Origin: an uncultured Porphyromonadaceae bacterium
GTDB lineage: Bacteria > Bacteroidota > Bacteroidia > Bacteroidales > Muribaculaceae
DNA: 18,806 nt
Direction of reading: 5' to 3'
Assembly: GCA_938027385.1 (NCBI GenBank)
Contig: CALJBF010000012.1
Location: forward strand, 1 to 18,806
Of the stretch, positions 7,338-14,266 are shown one piece after another; position 1 is the stretch's first letter; each line of letters starts with the position of its first letter. The notes beneath the pieces were generated by a model, which saw only the letters and a program-made list of their open reading frames with translations, searched no databases and was not told the origin of the DNA. The position numbers and the translations under genes were made by a program.

Positions 7338-8840
7338 ATGAAGAAGACAGTCATATCAGTGCTGGCCGGCGCAATGGCTCTCGGAGCCTGGGCCGACATA
7401 CCTCTGGAATATTATAAAAGCCTTGACGGGCTGAAGGGGCGCGACCTCAAGAACGCCATCCACGAAATCATATCCGACAATGTGTCGATGCTGTCGTACG
7501 GCTCGGGCGACCGCCACACCTGGTGGGGATTCTATGTCACCGACCGCCGCGACGACAACACGGTCGTTGACCGCTACTCGAACGACATACGTTCGTTCGG
7601 CTCCCGTGGCAAATCAATCTCGGGCATGAACATCGAGCACTCGTTCCCCAAAAGCTGGTGGGGCGGTTCGCAGAACAATGCCTACAAGGACCTTTACAAC
7701 CTGATGCCGTGCGAGTCATCGATAAACTCGACAAAAAGCAACTACCCGATGGGCATCGTGATCTCGCCCACCTCGAAGGGGGACAACGGATGCACGCTCG
7801 TGGGCAAAGGCTCCGACGGCCAGAACTACTGGGAACCCGCCGACAAATGGAAGGGTGATTTCGCACGCGGATACATGTACATGGCTACCGCCTATCAGAA
7901 TTTCACCTGGCAGGGCGCCGGACTGCAGATTCTCCAGCAGGGACAGTATCCCACCCTGCGGTCGTGGGCCTACACGCTTTTCATGCAGTGGGCGCGCACC
8001 GACCGGGTCGATGACATAGAAATCAAGCGTAACAGCGACGTGGAATCGCTGCAGGGCAACCGCAACCCGTTTGTCGATTTTCCCAACCTTATGGAATATG
8101 TATGGGGTGATTCCACGGAAATCGCGTTCCACCCCGCCACCACTATGAAGAGCACCTCGGCCACCGGAGGAATCACCGGTGGCGAATGGGTTACCGTGGC
8201 GTCGTCGACCCTGATGGGAGATACCGGCGGTTTCACAGTCGAGAACACTGTCAAACCCTCGGGGAATGTATGGACAAACACCACCGACTACGGGTGGAAG
8301 GGATCGGCATTCTTCAGCAATGCATGCCACAAGGCCGATGCCACTCTCTGGACGCCTGAACTTGACCTGACCGGCTGTAGTTCCGGACGCATCAGGTTCG
8401 AGCACGCCATAAACAAAGGTGTATCCGCCCCTGACGCCATGCACTCGGTGATTGTGGAACCTGAGGGTGAAGAGGCCGTTGCCGTCAGCCCCTCCGCCTG
8501 GCCCTCGGGCAAGAACTGGAACTTCGTCAGCGCCACCGTTGCCCTCGACCGGTTTGCCGGCAAACGCATACGCGTGGGCTTCCGCTACACCTCCACCACC
8601 TCCGAGGCGGCGACCTGGGAAATCAAGAACTATTCGTTTGACGTGATAAAGAATCCGTCAGGCATCCACGAAATCGACGATGATCAGCCCGGCAACCTCT
8701 ACACCGAAGACTCAGACTTCAATGTCGAGCCGGAATATTATACCATCGACGGACGTTGCATCGCCGACCCGTCACAGGCAACCGGCCTGGTGATTGTGCG
8801 CCGCGGATCACGCGCCGCCAAGGTCTTCATCCGCCGCTGA
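7338..8840 (+). CDS. Secreted endonuclease I family nuclease with jelly-roll domain and T9SS-type tail
   Basis: The 500-residue protein has a signal peptide (MKKTVISVLAGAMALGAWA, cleavage before DIP). Residues about 25-260 are an EndA/NucM-type endonuclease I domain: NIEHSFPKSWWGG with Glu100 and the expected catalytic His101, KDLYNLMPCESSINSTKSN just after it, and NRNPFVDFPNLMEYVWG from residue 241. The family degrades DNA (some members RNA) without sequence preference using a beta-beta-alpha metal fold. Residues about 275-455 form a second, beta-rich domain resembling choice-of-anchor J, and the last ~30 residues (YYTIDGRCI ... AAKVFIRR) resemble a T9SS sorting tail. Inference: an extracellular or surface nuclease for nucleotide scavenging or breakdown of extracellular DNA. 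It has its own promoter and terminator and is transcribed alone. Confidence 0.92.
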   Translation: MKKTVISVLAGAMALGAWADIPLEYYKSLDGLKGRDLKNAIHEIISDNVSMLSYGSGDRHTWWGFYVTDRRDDNTVVDRYSNDIRSFGSRGKSISGMNIEHSFPKSWWGGSQNNAYKDLYNLMPCESSINSTKSNYPMGIVISPTSKGDNGCTLVGKGSDGQNYWEPADKWKGDFARGYMYMATAYQNFTWQGAGLQILQQGQYPTLRSWAYTLFMQWARTDRVDDIEIKRNSDVESLQGNRNPFVDFPNLMEYVWGDSTEIAFHPATTMKSTSATGGITGGEWVTVASSTLMGDTGGFTVENTVKPSGNVWTNTTDYGWKGSAFFSNACHKADATLWTPELDLTGCSSGRIRFEHAINKGVSAPDAMHSVIVEPEGEEAVAVSPSAWPSGKNWNFVSATVALDRFAGKRIRVGFRYTSTTSEAATWEIKNYSFDVIKNPSGIHEIDDDQPGNLYTEDSDFNVEPEYYTIDGRCIADPSQATGLVIVRRGSRAAKVFIRR

Positions 8841-8875
8841 CATCTGCCGGTGTCATAGCCGTTATCCCGCAATAC

Positions 8876-8913
8876 ACCGGGGGCCGTGTCATGAGTCTGA
8901 CACGGCCCCCGGT
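8876..8913. terminator. Bidirectional terminator between the endonuclease gene and adk
   Basis: A perfect 16-bp GC-rich inverted repeat (8876-8891 with 8898-8913; core CCGGGGGCCGTGTC) with a 6-nt loop, followed on the + strand by TATTTAT. It sits between two convergent genes, 35 bp after the endonuclease stop and 38 bp past the end of adk. It is probably used from both sides, though the T-tract is weak for the minus strand. Confidence 0.85.
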
Positions 8914-8950
8914 TATTTATAATCCGTCAATACGGGTTACGACTGTACTG

Positions 8951-9532
8951 TCATTCGGCGGCGGTAGCGCCGTCAATGGCGGCGGCGATAGACTTGAAGA
9001 TCTCGTCTACCGAGCCTGAGCCCTGGATAGGGCGGTATTTCCCTTCGTTGATGTAGAAATCACGCAGGGGAGTGGTCGACTCATGGTAGACCTTCAGGCG
9101 GTTCTTGATTGTCTCGGGATTGTCATCGGCACGGCCGGTCTCCTTGCCGCGGCGGAGCATGCGCTCGGTAAGTTCCTCCTCGGGAACCTCAAGGCCGATC
9201 ACATGATGCACCTTCTGCCCGCGTTTCTCCAGGAAACGGTTCAGGGCCTCGGCCTGGGCGATGGTACGGGGGAAACCGTCGAGAATCACACCCTTGGCGG
9301 CACGCGGGTCGTTGTCGAGAATCTCCTCGAGTATGCGTATCATCAGCGAGTCGGGAATAAGCTGCCCCTGGCTGATGTATGTGTGGGCAATCTGCCCCAC
9401 AGGTGTCTTGCGGGCGATATGGTCGCGCAGAACCTCGCCCGTCGATATATGATGCAGACCGTAGTGGTCTATGAGCTTTTCGCTCTGGGTGCCTTTGCCG
9501 CTGCCGGGGGCACCGAATATGACAATATTCAT
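8951..9532 (-). CDS. adk: Adenylate kinase
   Basis: Adenylate kinase interconverts ATP + AMP and two ADP in the cytoplasm. The 193-residue product begins MNIVIFGAPGSGKGTQ with the P-loop GAPGSGKGT at residues 7-15. It continues with the AMP-binding block HHISTGEVLRD, GVILDGFPRTIAQAEAL, and ERMLRRGKETGRADDNPETIKNRL. The lid is short and lacks the zinc/Cys insert, as usual for the ~190-residue bacteroidal form. A start further upstream would add 17 residues that look unlike the family (MSDRRLSGCVLEFVIES), so the ATG complementary to 9530-9532 is used. It lies downstream of hpt on the same strand with 117 bp between, so it may be co-transcribed with it or have its own promoter. Confidence 0.97.
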   Translation of the reverse strand: MNIVIFGAPGSGKGTQSEKLIDHYGLHHISTGEVLRDHIARKTPVGQIAHTYISQGQLIPDSLMIRILEEILDNDPRAAKGVILDGFPRTIAQAEALNRFLEKRGQKVHHVIGLEVPEEELTERMLRRGKETGRADDNPETIKNRLKVYHESTTPLRDFYINEGKYRPIQGSGSVDEIFKSIAAAIDGATAAE

Positions 9533-9569
9533 GCTTTCTATTACAAATTCTAAAACACATCCCGATAGG

Positions 9570-9595
9570 CGCCGGTCTGACAAATTGCACCGGCG
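9570..9595 (-). other. Short inverted repeat in the adk leader
   Basis: Seven-base arms CGCCGGT / ACCGGCG (9570-9576 and 9589-9595) around a 12-nt AT-rich loop, about 40-60 nt upstream of the adk start in the hpt-adk gap. It has no T-run, so it is not a clear terminator. It could be a leader hairpin or chance. Confidence 0.35.
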
Positions 9596-9649
9596 ACCTT
9601 AGAAATCGTATATTTTTCAGGCGTTATGCCAACGCCATGCGGTATCCGG

Positions 9650-10195
9650 TCAGTCAGCCGATTCCTTGAGCACGTAGATGTCGGGGAGATTGCGGGCCAG
9701 GCCGTCAAGGTCGAGGCCGAACCCGATGATGAACTTGGGCGGAATCGAGAAACCGACATAGTCGGGTTTGACGTCGCACTGCAGCGACTCGGGCTTGAAC
9801 AGCAGGGTGGCGACTTTGAGCGATGCAGGCTCGAGGGCTCGCAGCTCGTCAAGCAGACGGGCGATGGTATGGCCGGTATCGACAATATCCTCCACCACGA
9901 TGACATCACGCCCTTTTAGGTCTTCGGTCAGCCCCATGAGCTTGCGCACATTGCCGGTGGTCGAAGTTCCCTCGTAGCTCTTGAGACGCACGAAGGTGAT
10001 TTCGGCGTCGGTCTCGACAGCGCGGAAAAGGTCTGACGCAAAGGGGAAAGCGCCGTTAAGCACTACCAGAAAGAGCGGACGTTTGCCACGAGTCTCCTCG
10101 GTGATGGTCTTGCCGAGTTCCTTGATGCGGTCCTGAATCTTCTCGTTGCGGATATAGGGCACAAAAGTAAGCCCGTTGTAGGTAACTTTTTCCAT
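9650..10195 (-). CDS. hpt: Hypoxanthine phosphoribosyltransferase
   Basis: This enzyme salvages hypoxanthine (and often guanine) with PRPP to form IMP/GMP. The 181-residue protein has the PRPP-binding signature VIVVEDIVDTGHT with the acidic pair Glu102/Asp103, the mobile loop SYEGTSTTGN (73-82), LNGAFPFASDL near residue 46, and the purine-side block KPDYVGFSIPPKFIIGFGLD near the C-terminus. Length and motif order are those of bacterial Hpt. The ATG at 10195 is the only good start and follows a TAACTTTG promoter element by about 20 bp. With adk downstream on the same strand, the pair fits purine nucleotide salvage and balance. Confidence 0.96.
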   Translation of the reverse strand: MEKVTYNGLTFVPYIRNEKIQDRIKELGKTITEETRGKRPLFLVVLNGAFPFASDLFRAVETDAEITFVRLKSYEGTSTTGNVRKLMGLTEDLKGRDVIVVEDIVDTGHTIARLLDELRALEPASLKVATLLFKPESLQCDVKPDYVGFSIPPKFIIGFGLDLDGLARNLPDIYVLKESAD

Positions 10196-10212
10196 GTGTT
10201 AAAATGATTACG

Positions 10213-10220
10213 CAAAGTTA
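10213..10220 (-). promoter_or_regulatory. Probable -7 promoter element of hpt
   Basis: On the minus strand this reads TAACTTTG, matching TAnnTTTG, 17 bp before the hpt ATG. No TTG lies 20 bp upstream, so the -33 box is degenerate and only the -7 element supports the call. The 100-bp gap it sits in separates hpt from the toxin gene. Confidence 0.5.
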
Positions 10221-10295
10221 ACCAATAAACCCGTAAATTCCCCCACCCTCTCCCAAAAATTTTCACCCGGAAAACTGCAGAAACGTCTCAAGGTA

Positions 10296-10583
10296 TTATC
10301 GGCGGGCGGTTTTGCCGAACAGCTCGGAATGGGAACCAAGACGGACGAGGTACACGGTATCCTCTTCCTCATCGATCCAGACAAGCAGAAAATCCCCCTG
10401 TACGTGGCACTCCATACACCCGGCATAATCGCCGGTGAGAGCATGGGGACGATAATGTTCGGGCAACGGCAATCCGTTTTCAAGCAGGGACAGGACTTTC
10501 AGCAACTCGGCCGCTTTTGCCGGGTTGTTGCGGATTCGCTTGAGGTCTTTTTTATACTGGGTCGAAGGACGCAGTTTTTTCAT
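10296..10583 (-). CDS. YafQ-family type II toxin (mRNA interferase)
   Basis: A 95-residue basic protein of the RelE/YafQ superfamily, ribosome-dependent mRNA interferases that stop translation. Alignment by eye with E. coli YafQ puts every key residue in place: His47 (YRPHALTG), His60 and Asp64 (ECHVQGDF), His85 (RLGSHSELF) and Phe89. The residue after Asp64 is Phe rather than Trp. The start ATG overlaps the antitoxin stop (ATGA), typical of co-translated toxin-antitoxin pairs. With all catalytic residues kept, the toxin looks intact. Transcription may run on toward hpt, which begins 100 bp downstream with its own promoter element. Confidence 0.92.
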   Translation of the reverse strand: MKKLRPSTQYKKDLKRIRNNPAKAAELLKVLSLLENGLPLPEHYRPHALTGDYAGCMECHVQGDFLLVWIDEEEDTVYLVRLGSHSELFGKTARR

Positions 10584-10837
10584 AACCCCATCGATTTGAA
10601 CATGGCGTCGACTGATGAGGTATCAACCGGAGGCACATCCCTGAGCCGACCGCTTTTGGCCTCGGCGATTGCCGCGCGCGTGGTCTCGTTAGGCTCATTG
10701 TATGCCACATCGAGCAGCACGCACTCAACGAAATTGTTAAGACTGCGGTGCTCGTGACGCGCCATATCCTTCAGGCGGTCAACAAGGTCTGCCGGCAGAC
10801 GGAACATAGTAGCCTTGCGAGGTAATGCTGTTTCCAT
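10580..10837 (-). CDS. Ribbon-helix-helix antitoxin of the YafQ-type pair
   Basis: An 85-residue protein just upstream of the toxin and overlapping it by 4 bp. Residues about 8-46 fit a ribbon-helix-helix DNA-binding fold: strand KATMFRLP, helix ADLVDRLKDMARHEH, then RSLNNFVECVLLDVA. The C-terminal part (NETTRAAIAEAKSGRLRD onward) should wrap and block the toxin, as in DinJ/RelB proteins. In such systems the antitoxin, alone or with toxin, represses its own promoter; the repeat and palindrome over the promoter at 10851-10888 fit that. The ATG at 10837 lies about 16 nt from the predicted transcription start. Confidence 0.9.
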   Translation of the reverse strand: METALPRKATMFRLPADLVDRLKDMARHEHRSLNNFVECVLLDVAYNEPNETTRAAIAEAKSGRLRDVPPVDTSSVDAMFKSMGL

Positions 10838-10850
10838 AGTGATATCATTT

Positions 10851-10862
10851 TATTTGCAAATA
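10851..10862. promoter_or_regulatory. Palindrome at the antitoxin transcription start (putative operator)
   Basis: TATTTGCAAATA is a perfect 12-bp palindrome overlapping the end of the -7 element and the expected transcription start of the antitoxin operon. Ribbon-helix-helix antitoxins bind short palindromes or repeats in this position, so it is a good operator candidate. The role is inferred. Confidence 0.55.
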
Positions 10863-10878
10863 TATAACAAATATATAG
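10857..10878. repeat. Tandem 11-bp direct repeat over the antitoxin promoter
   Basis: Two copies of CAAATATATAA/G lie head to tail (10857-10867 and 10868-10878), differing only in the last base. The 11-bp period is about one helical turn, so a protein could bind both copies on the same face. They cover the -7 element and the start of the spacer. Confidence 0.75.
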
Positions 10879-10888
10879 CATAAACAAA
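10857..10888 (-). promoter_or_regulatory. Promoter of the toxin-antitoxin operon
   Basis: Read on the minus strand: TTTG (10888-10885), exactly 20 bp, then TATATTTG (10864-10857), a full -33/-7 match. A second TATATTTG lies at 10875-10868 but has no partner TTG. The spacing equals that of the promoters at 3882 and 7271. The predicted start is near 10853, with a leader of about 16 nt. Confidence 0.72.
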
Positions 10889-11001
10889 CAGGGCGGCTAA
10901 AATATCGGTCCCGAGGCGCCCTTGAGGCTGTTTTTGAGGGGAATGAGCGTTTTTTGGGAGATTTTAAGGGGTGCGGAGTGGCGGGGGTGATGGATTTTGT
11001 G

Positions 11002-11009
11002 TAACTTTG
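11002..11009 (+). promoter_or_regulatory. Probable -7 promoter element of the nnr gene run
   Basis: TAACTTTG matches TAnnTTTG. Transcription should start near 11013, leaving a leader of about 39 nt before the ATG at 11052. No TTG stands 20 bp upstream. The element lies in the 214-bp gap between the divergent antitoxin and nnr genes; apart from the antitoxin promoter I see nothing else there except G-rich sequence. Confidence 0.5.
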
Positions 11010-11023
11010 TGACCTATTATGTA

Positions 11024-11040
11024 CCTGCCCCTGCGGCAGG
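11024..11040 (+). other. GC-rich hairpin in the nnr leader
   Basis: CCTGCC (11024-11029) pairs with GGCAGG (11035-11040) over a 5-nt loop, ending 11 nt before the ATG at 11052. It could affect ribosome access but may be chance. Confidence 0.35.
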
Positions 11041-11051
11041 AACCTGACTGT

Positions 11052-12572
11052 ATGAAACTTTTCACCAACGAACAGATACGCGCCATCGACCGCTACACCA
11101 TCGAAACCGAGGGTGTGGCTCCCGCCGAGCTGATCGAACGTGTCGCCGAAGGAATCGTCGACGAGATTACGGCACGCTGGCGCCCCACCAAGCCGACCAT
11201 CATATTCGCCGGCCCTGGCAACAACGGTGCCGACGCCCTGGCTACGGCACGCCTGCTCGTGGCCGAGGGGTTCTCGCCCCAGGTCTATCTCTTCAATATC
11301 GGCGGCAACAAGCTGTCGGCCGACTGCTCGGCGGCGCGCGACCATCTGCTGGCCACAGTGCCGGGCCTCGATTTCCATGAGGTCACCACATCGTTCAAGC
11401 CGCCCGAGCTAAACTCGAACTACCTGATCATCGACGGTCTGTTCGGCTCGGGACTGCGCGAGGAACTGCAGGGCGGTTTCAAGGCCCTGGTGCAGTATAT
11501 CAACGAGGAGAACGCCACCGTGGTGTCAATCGACCTCCCCTCGGGCATGTTCAGCGACTGGAACCCCCAGCTTGTGAACCGCAACACCATCCACGCCACC
11601 CTCACGCTGGCCATACAGTATCCGCGCATCTGCTTTTTCCTCCCTGACAACGCCGACCTCATCGGCGAGTGGAAGGTGATAGACATAGGCCTCAGCGAGA
11701 AAGCCGCCGCGCAGACCCCCGTGGAGTTCTGCCTCATAGAGAAACGCGACGTGCACCGCCGTCTGCGCCACCGCAAGGAGTTCGCGTCGAAAGCCGATTT
11801 CGGGTCGGCAGTGCTCTATGCCGGAAGTTACGGAATGATGGGCGCCGCCGTTCTGGCTGCCCGCGGCGCCATGCGCGCCGGTGTGGGCAAGCTCACCGTC
11901 ACCGCGCCAAAATGCGGTTACTCGATACTGCAGACCGCCGTCCCCGAGGCGATGTACCGCCACAACCGCGGCGAGCTCAACATAGTGGAGATACACCCCG
12001 ACCGCGATTTCTCGGCCATCGCCGCCGGCCCCGGCATGGGCACCAACGAGATGACCGTCAAGGCACTCGAAGATTTCCTGGCCGCCATAAACCAGCCCGT
12101 GATCCTCGACGCGGACGCCCTCAACTGCATGGCGCTGAAACCCGCCATGCTCAACACCATCCCGGTGCTTTCGATCCTCACCCCGCACGCCGGGGAGTTC
12201 GACAGGCTTTTCGGCCCCCAGCCGTCGGCCGAGGCACGTCTGCGCAAGGCCATCGAGATGGCCAAATATTACAACATACTCATCATCCTAAAAGGACGTT
12301 ACACCGCTATCGTGCGCCCCGACGGCAAGGTATGTTTCAACTCGTCGGGATGCCCGGCCATGGCCACCGCCGGCAGCGGCGACGTGCTCACCGGCGTCCT
12401 GCTGTCGATGATGGCACAGGGGTATCCGGCCGAGCTGGCCTCGATCATCGCCGTCTATGTGCACGGCCTCGCCGGCGAGATGGCACAGGCCGAGCAGGGG
12501 GAATACGGCGTTACCGCCGGTGACATAGCCGACAACATCGGACGCGCCATAAAGGAAGTAATGAGCAAATAA
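11052..12572 (+). CDS. nnr: Bifunctional NAD(P)HX epimerase / ADP-dependent dehydratase
   Basis: The enzyme repairs hydrated NADH/NADPH (NADHX, NADPHX): the N-terminal YjeF_N domain interconverts the epimers and the C-terminal ribokinase-like domain dehydrates the S form using ADP. The 506-residue protein has both. Residues 1-215 carry FAGPGNNGADALATARLL (from residue 52, Asp61 kept) and LIIDGLFGSGLREEL. Residues about 225-506 carry AGSYGMMGAAVLAARGAMRAG, ILTPHAGEFDRLFG, ILKGRYTAIV and ATAGSGDVLTG, with the general-base Asp at residue 444. The start at 11052 gives the usual MKLFTNEQIRAIDRYTI N-terminus; an ATG at 11019 would fall only a few bases from the expected transcription start and add 11 unfamiliar residues. 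It heads the long + strand run. Confidence 0.96.
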   Translation: MKLFTNEQIRAIDRYTIETEGVAPAELIERVAEGIVDEITARWRPTKPTIIFAGPGNNGADALATARLLVAEGFSPQVYLFNIGGNKLSADCSAARDHLLATVPGLDFHEVTTSFKPPELNSNYLIIDGLFGSGLREELQGGFKALVQYINEENATVVSIDLPSGMFSDWNPQLVNRNTIHATLTLAIQYPRICFFLPDNADLIGEWKVIDIGLSEKAAAQTPVEFCLIEKRDVHRRLRHRKEFASKADFGSAVLYAGSYGMMGAAVLAARGAMRAGVGKLTVTAPKCGYSILQTAVPEAMYRHNRGELNIVEIHPDRDFSAIAAGPGMGTNEMTVKALEDFLAAINQPVILDADALNCMALKPAMLNTIPVLSILTPHAGEFDRLFGPQPSAEARLRKAIEMAKYYNILIILKGRYTAIVRPDGKVCFNSSGCPAMATAGSGDVLTGVLLSMMAQGYPAELASIIAVYVHGLAGEMAQAEQGEYGVTAGDIADNIGRAIKEVMSK

Positions 12573-12582
12573 GCCACGCGAT

Positions 12583-13683
12583 ATGACCAACAGAGCAAAA
12601 GCCACCACAGCCGCCCTGGCGGCGATACTGCTTGCCGCCGGAAACATGACGGCACAGAACACCCAGCTCATGACGGCCACAAAGGCCAACGACTACGCCC
12701 TGGCCTACACCCTGCCTGAAACGGCGCTCGACATCACCCTCGAGGCCGAGATCACGGTGCGGAAACCGGGCGAATTCTACCGTTATGCCCGCAAATACCT
12801 CAACATCGACGACCCCATAGCCGCCGAGAGCCGCACGGCCACGCTCAAAAGCGCCGTCGTGACCACCCGCGGTGTCAGACCGGCCGATGCGGTGCCATAC
12901 GCCATGCAGCTCAAGAACGGTTTCGCCGCCTTCGTGATGCTGTCGGCCGAGGGGTTCCCCCTGGCCATCAACACAGAGCAGACTGCACCGGCCGAGACAG
13001 TGACGCTCCCCGAGCCGAAAGAGGCCGCCCCTACCCCCCTCGAAACACCCGCCGCCCGACAGGTCATCAGCCAGGAGATGCTCCAGAGCCAGTCGGTGGC
13101 GAAACGCGCCGAACTGGCCGCCACGGCAATATTCGACCTGCGCCAGAGCCGTTCGGAACTCATCTCGGGACAGGCCGACACCATGCCCCCCGACGGCAAG
13201 TCGCTGCAGCTGATGCTCGACAACCTTGAGGCGCAGGAGCAGGCGTTGCTGGCCATGTTCGTCGGCACCACACAGACCTCGACCGTGGTGACCACCGTTT
13301 CGGTGACTCCCGACGATGACATATCGCGCAAAGTGATAGCGCGTCTGTCGCCGCTCGAAGGGTTCGTCAGCCCCGACAACCTGGCCGGCGACCCCGTGTA
13401 TCTCAGCGTGAAAGTGACCTCGCGCGGCGAGATGCCCGTCAACGAGAAGGGCGAGACCATCCCCTTCCCGAAAAACGGTGTGGCATACTGCATACCGGGC
13501 GAGGCAGAGGTTACCGTGAGCTATGACGGACGCGACTTTTACCGCGCCGACAGGGAGTTCGCCCAGTTCGGCATAGACTACGGTCTGGCACCCTCACTCC
13601 TCACCGACAGGAAAAATCCGAGATTCATGATATTCGACCCGGCCACAGGCGCTTTGCTCTCGTCGGGAACCGACCAGCAGTGA
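12583..13683 (+). CDS. DUF4831 family exported protein
   Basis: A 366-residue protein with a signal peptide ending NMTAQ (cleavage about residue 24-25), placing it in the periplasm or envelope. The mature part matches the DUF4831 family of Bacteroidetes by overall pattern: an early conserved segment DYALAYTLPETALDITLEAEI, a YRYARKYLNI block, a Pro/Glu-rich linker near residues 140-155, a long helical stretch (about 160-215: SVAKRAELAATAIFDLRQSRSELISG onward) and a beta-rich C-terminus with SVKVTSRGEMPV and GVAYCIPGEAEVTVSYDG. The function of the family is unknown. It starts 10 bp after nnr and its stop is overlapped by a GTG of the next frame. Confidence 0.82.
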   Translation: MTNRAKATTAALAAILLAAGNMTAQNTQLMTATKANDYALAYTLPETALDITLEAEITVRKPGEFYRYARKYLNIDDPIAAESRTATLKSAVVTTRGVRPADAVPYAMQLKNGFAAFVMLSAEGFPLAINTEQTAPAETVTLPEPKEAAPTPLETPAARQVISQEMLQSQSVAKRAELAATAIFDLRQSRSELISGQADTMPPDGKSLQLMLDNLEAQEQALLAMFVGTTQTSTVVTTVSVTPDDDISRKVIARLSPLEGFVSPDNLAGDPVYLSVKVTSRGEMPVNEKGETIPFPKNGVAYCIPGEAEVTVSYDGRDFYRADREFAQFGIDYGLAPSLLTDRKNPRFMIFDPATGALLSSGTDQQ

Positions 13684-13691
13684 CCGCCGCG

Positions 13692-14234
13692 ATGAACACC
13701 ACCGACCGCCCCAAGACAATCTATGCCCGCGGAGCCGACAACGGTTTCTGGCTCGGACTGTGTTTCCTGGGCATATTCGCCGCCTCGGCCCTGTCGCTGA
13801 CGGTGGCGTGGCTCAACATCGTGGCCGTGGCGCTGGCACTGTATGTGCCGTATCTGACCTACCGTTTCCTGCGCCGCACGCATGTCGACACCCACGGCAT
13901 GGCCACATTCTCGTCGCTGTGGATGCAGGGCATCGTGGCGTTTGCCTGCGGCGCGCTCATCATGGGCGCCGGTACATACATCTACATGCGGTTCATCGAG
14001 CCGGGATTCATCGTCAGGGTCATAGACACCGCCGTCGCGGCCTACGAGAACGCCCCGTTCGAGGGGGCTGCCGAAATCGCCGATGAACTCAGGCAGATCG
14101 TAAACCACAGGCTCGTGCCGCGGCCCCAGGACATAGTGATGATATGGATGTGGGCGGCCGTATTCTCAGGCTCGCTGCTTTCCATGCTCATGGCAGGCGT
14201 GGCACGTCTGCGCCGGGTGCCCGTCAGCAGCTGA
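13692..14234 (+). CDS. DUF4199 family membrane protein
   Basis: A 180-residue inner membrane protein with four predicted transmembrane segments: GFWLGLCFLGIFAASALSLTV, WLNIVAVALALYVPYLTYRF, a third around GIVAFACGALIMGAGTYIYM, and a fourth VMIWMWAAVFSGSLLSMLMAG. A soluble loop of about 50 residues lies between the third and fourth, containing acidic helices (ENAPFEGAAEIADELRQIV). This pattern is that of DUF4199, of unknown function, often beside the next gene type, a GtrB/DPM1-like glycosyltransferase. The ATG at 13692 is preferred; a GTG at 13680 overlapping the DUF4831 stop (GTGA) would add four residues. Confidence 0.82.
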   Translation: MNTTDRPKTIYARGADNGFWLGLCFLGIFAASALSLTVAWLNIVAVALALYVPYLTYRFLRRTHVDTHGMATFSSLWMQGIVAFACGALIMGAGTYIYMRFIEPGFIVRVIDTAVAAYENAPFEGAAEIADELRQIVNHRLVPRPQDIVMIWMWAAVFSGSLLSMLMAGVARLRRVPVSS

Positions 14235-14266
14235 CACAATCACTTATGCAACAGAAAACTATCTAT

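Noticed and set aside
9533..9569. Separate promoter for adk
   Set aside because: TAGAATTTG resembles the -7 box but has three bases instead of two between TA and TTTG, and no TTG sits 20 bp upstream.
11669..12523. A 284-residue + frame inside nnr, rich in Arg, His and Pro
   Set aside because: It is an out-of-frame shadow of the NnrD domain, whose motifs are clear in the other frame.
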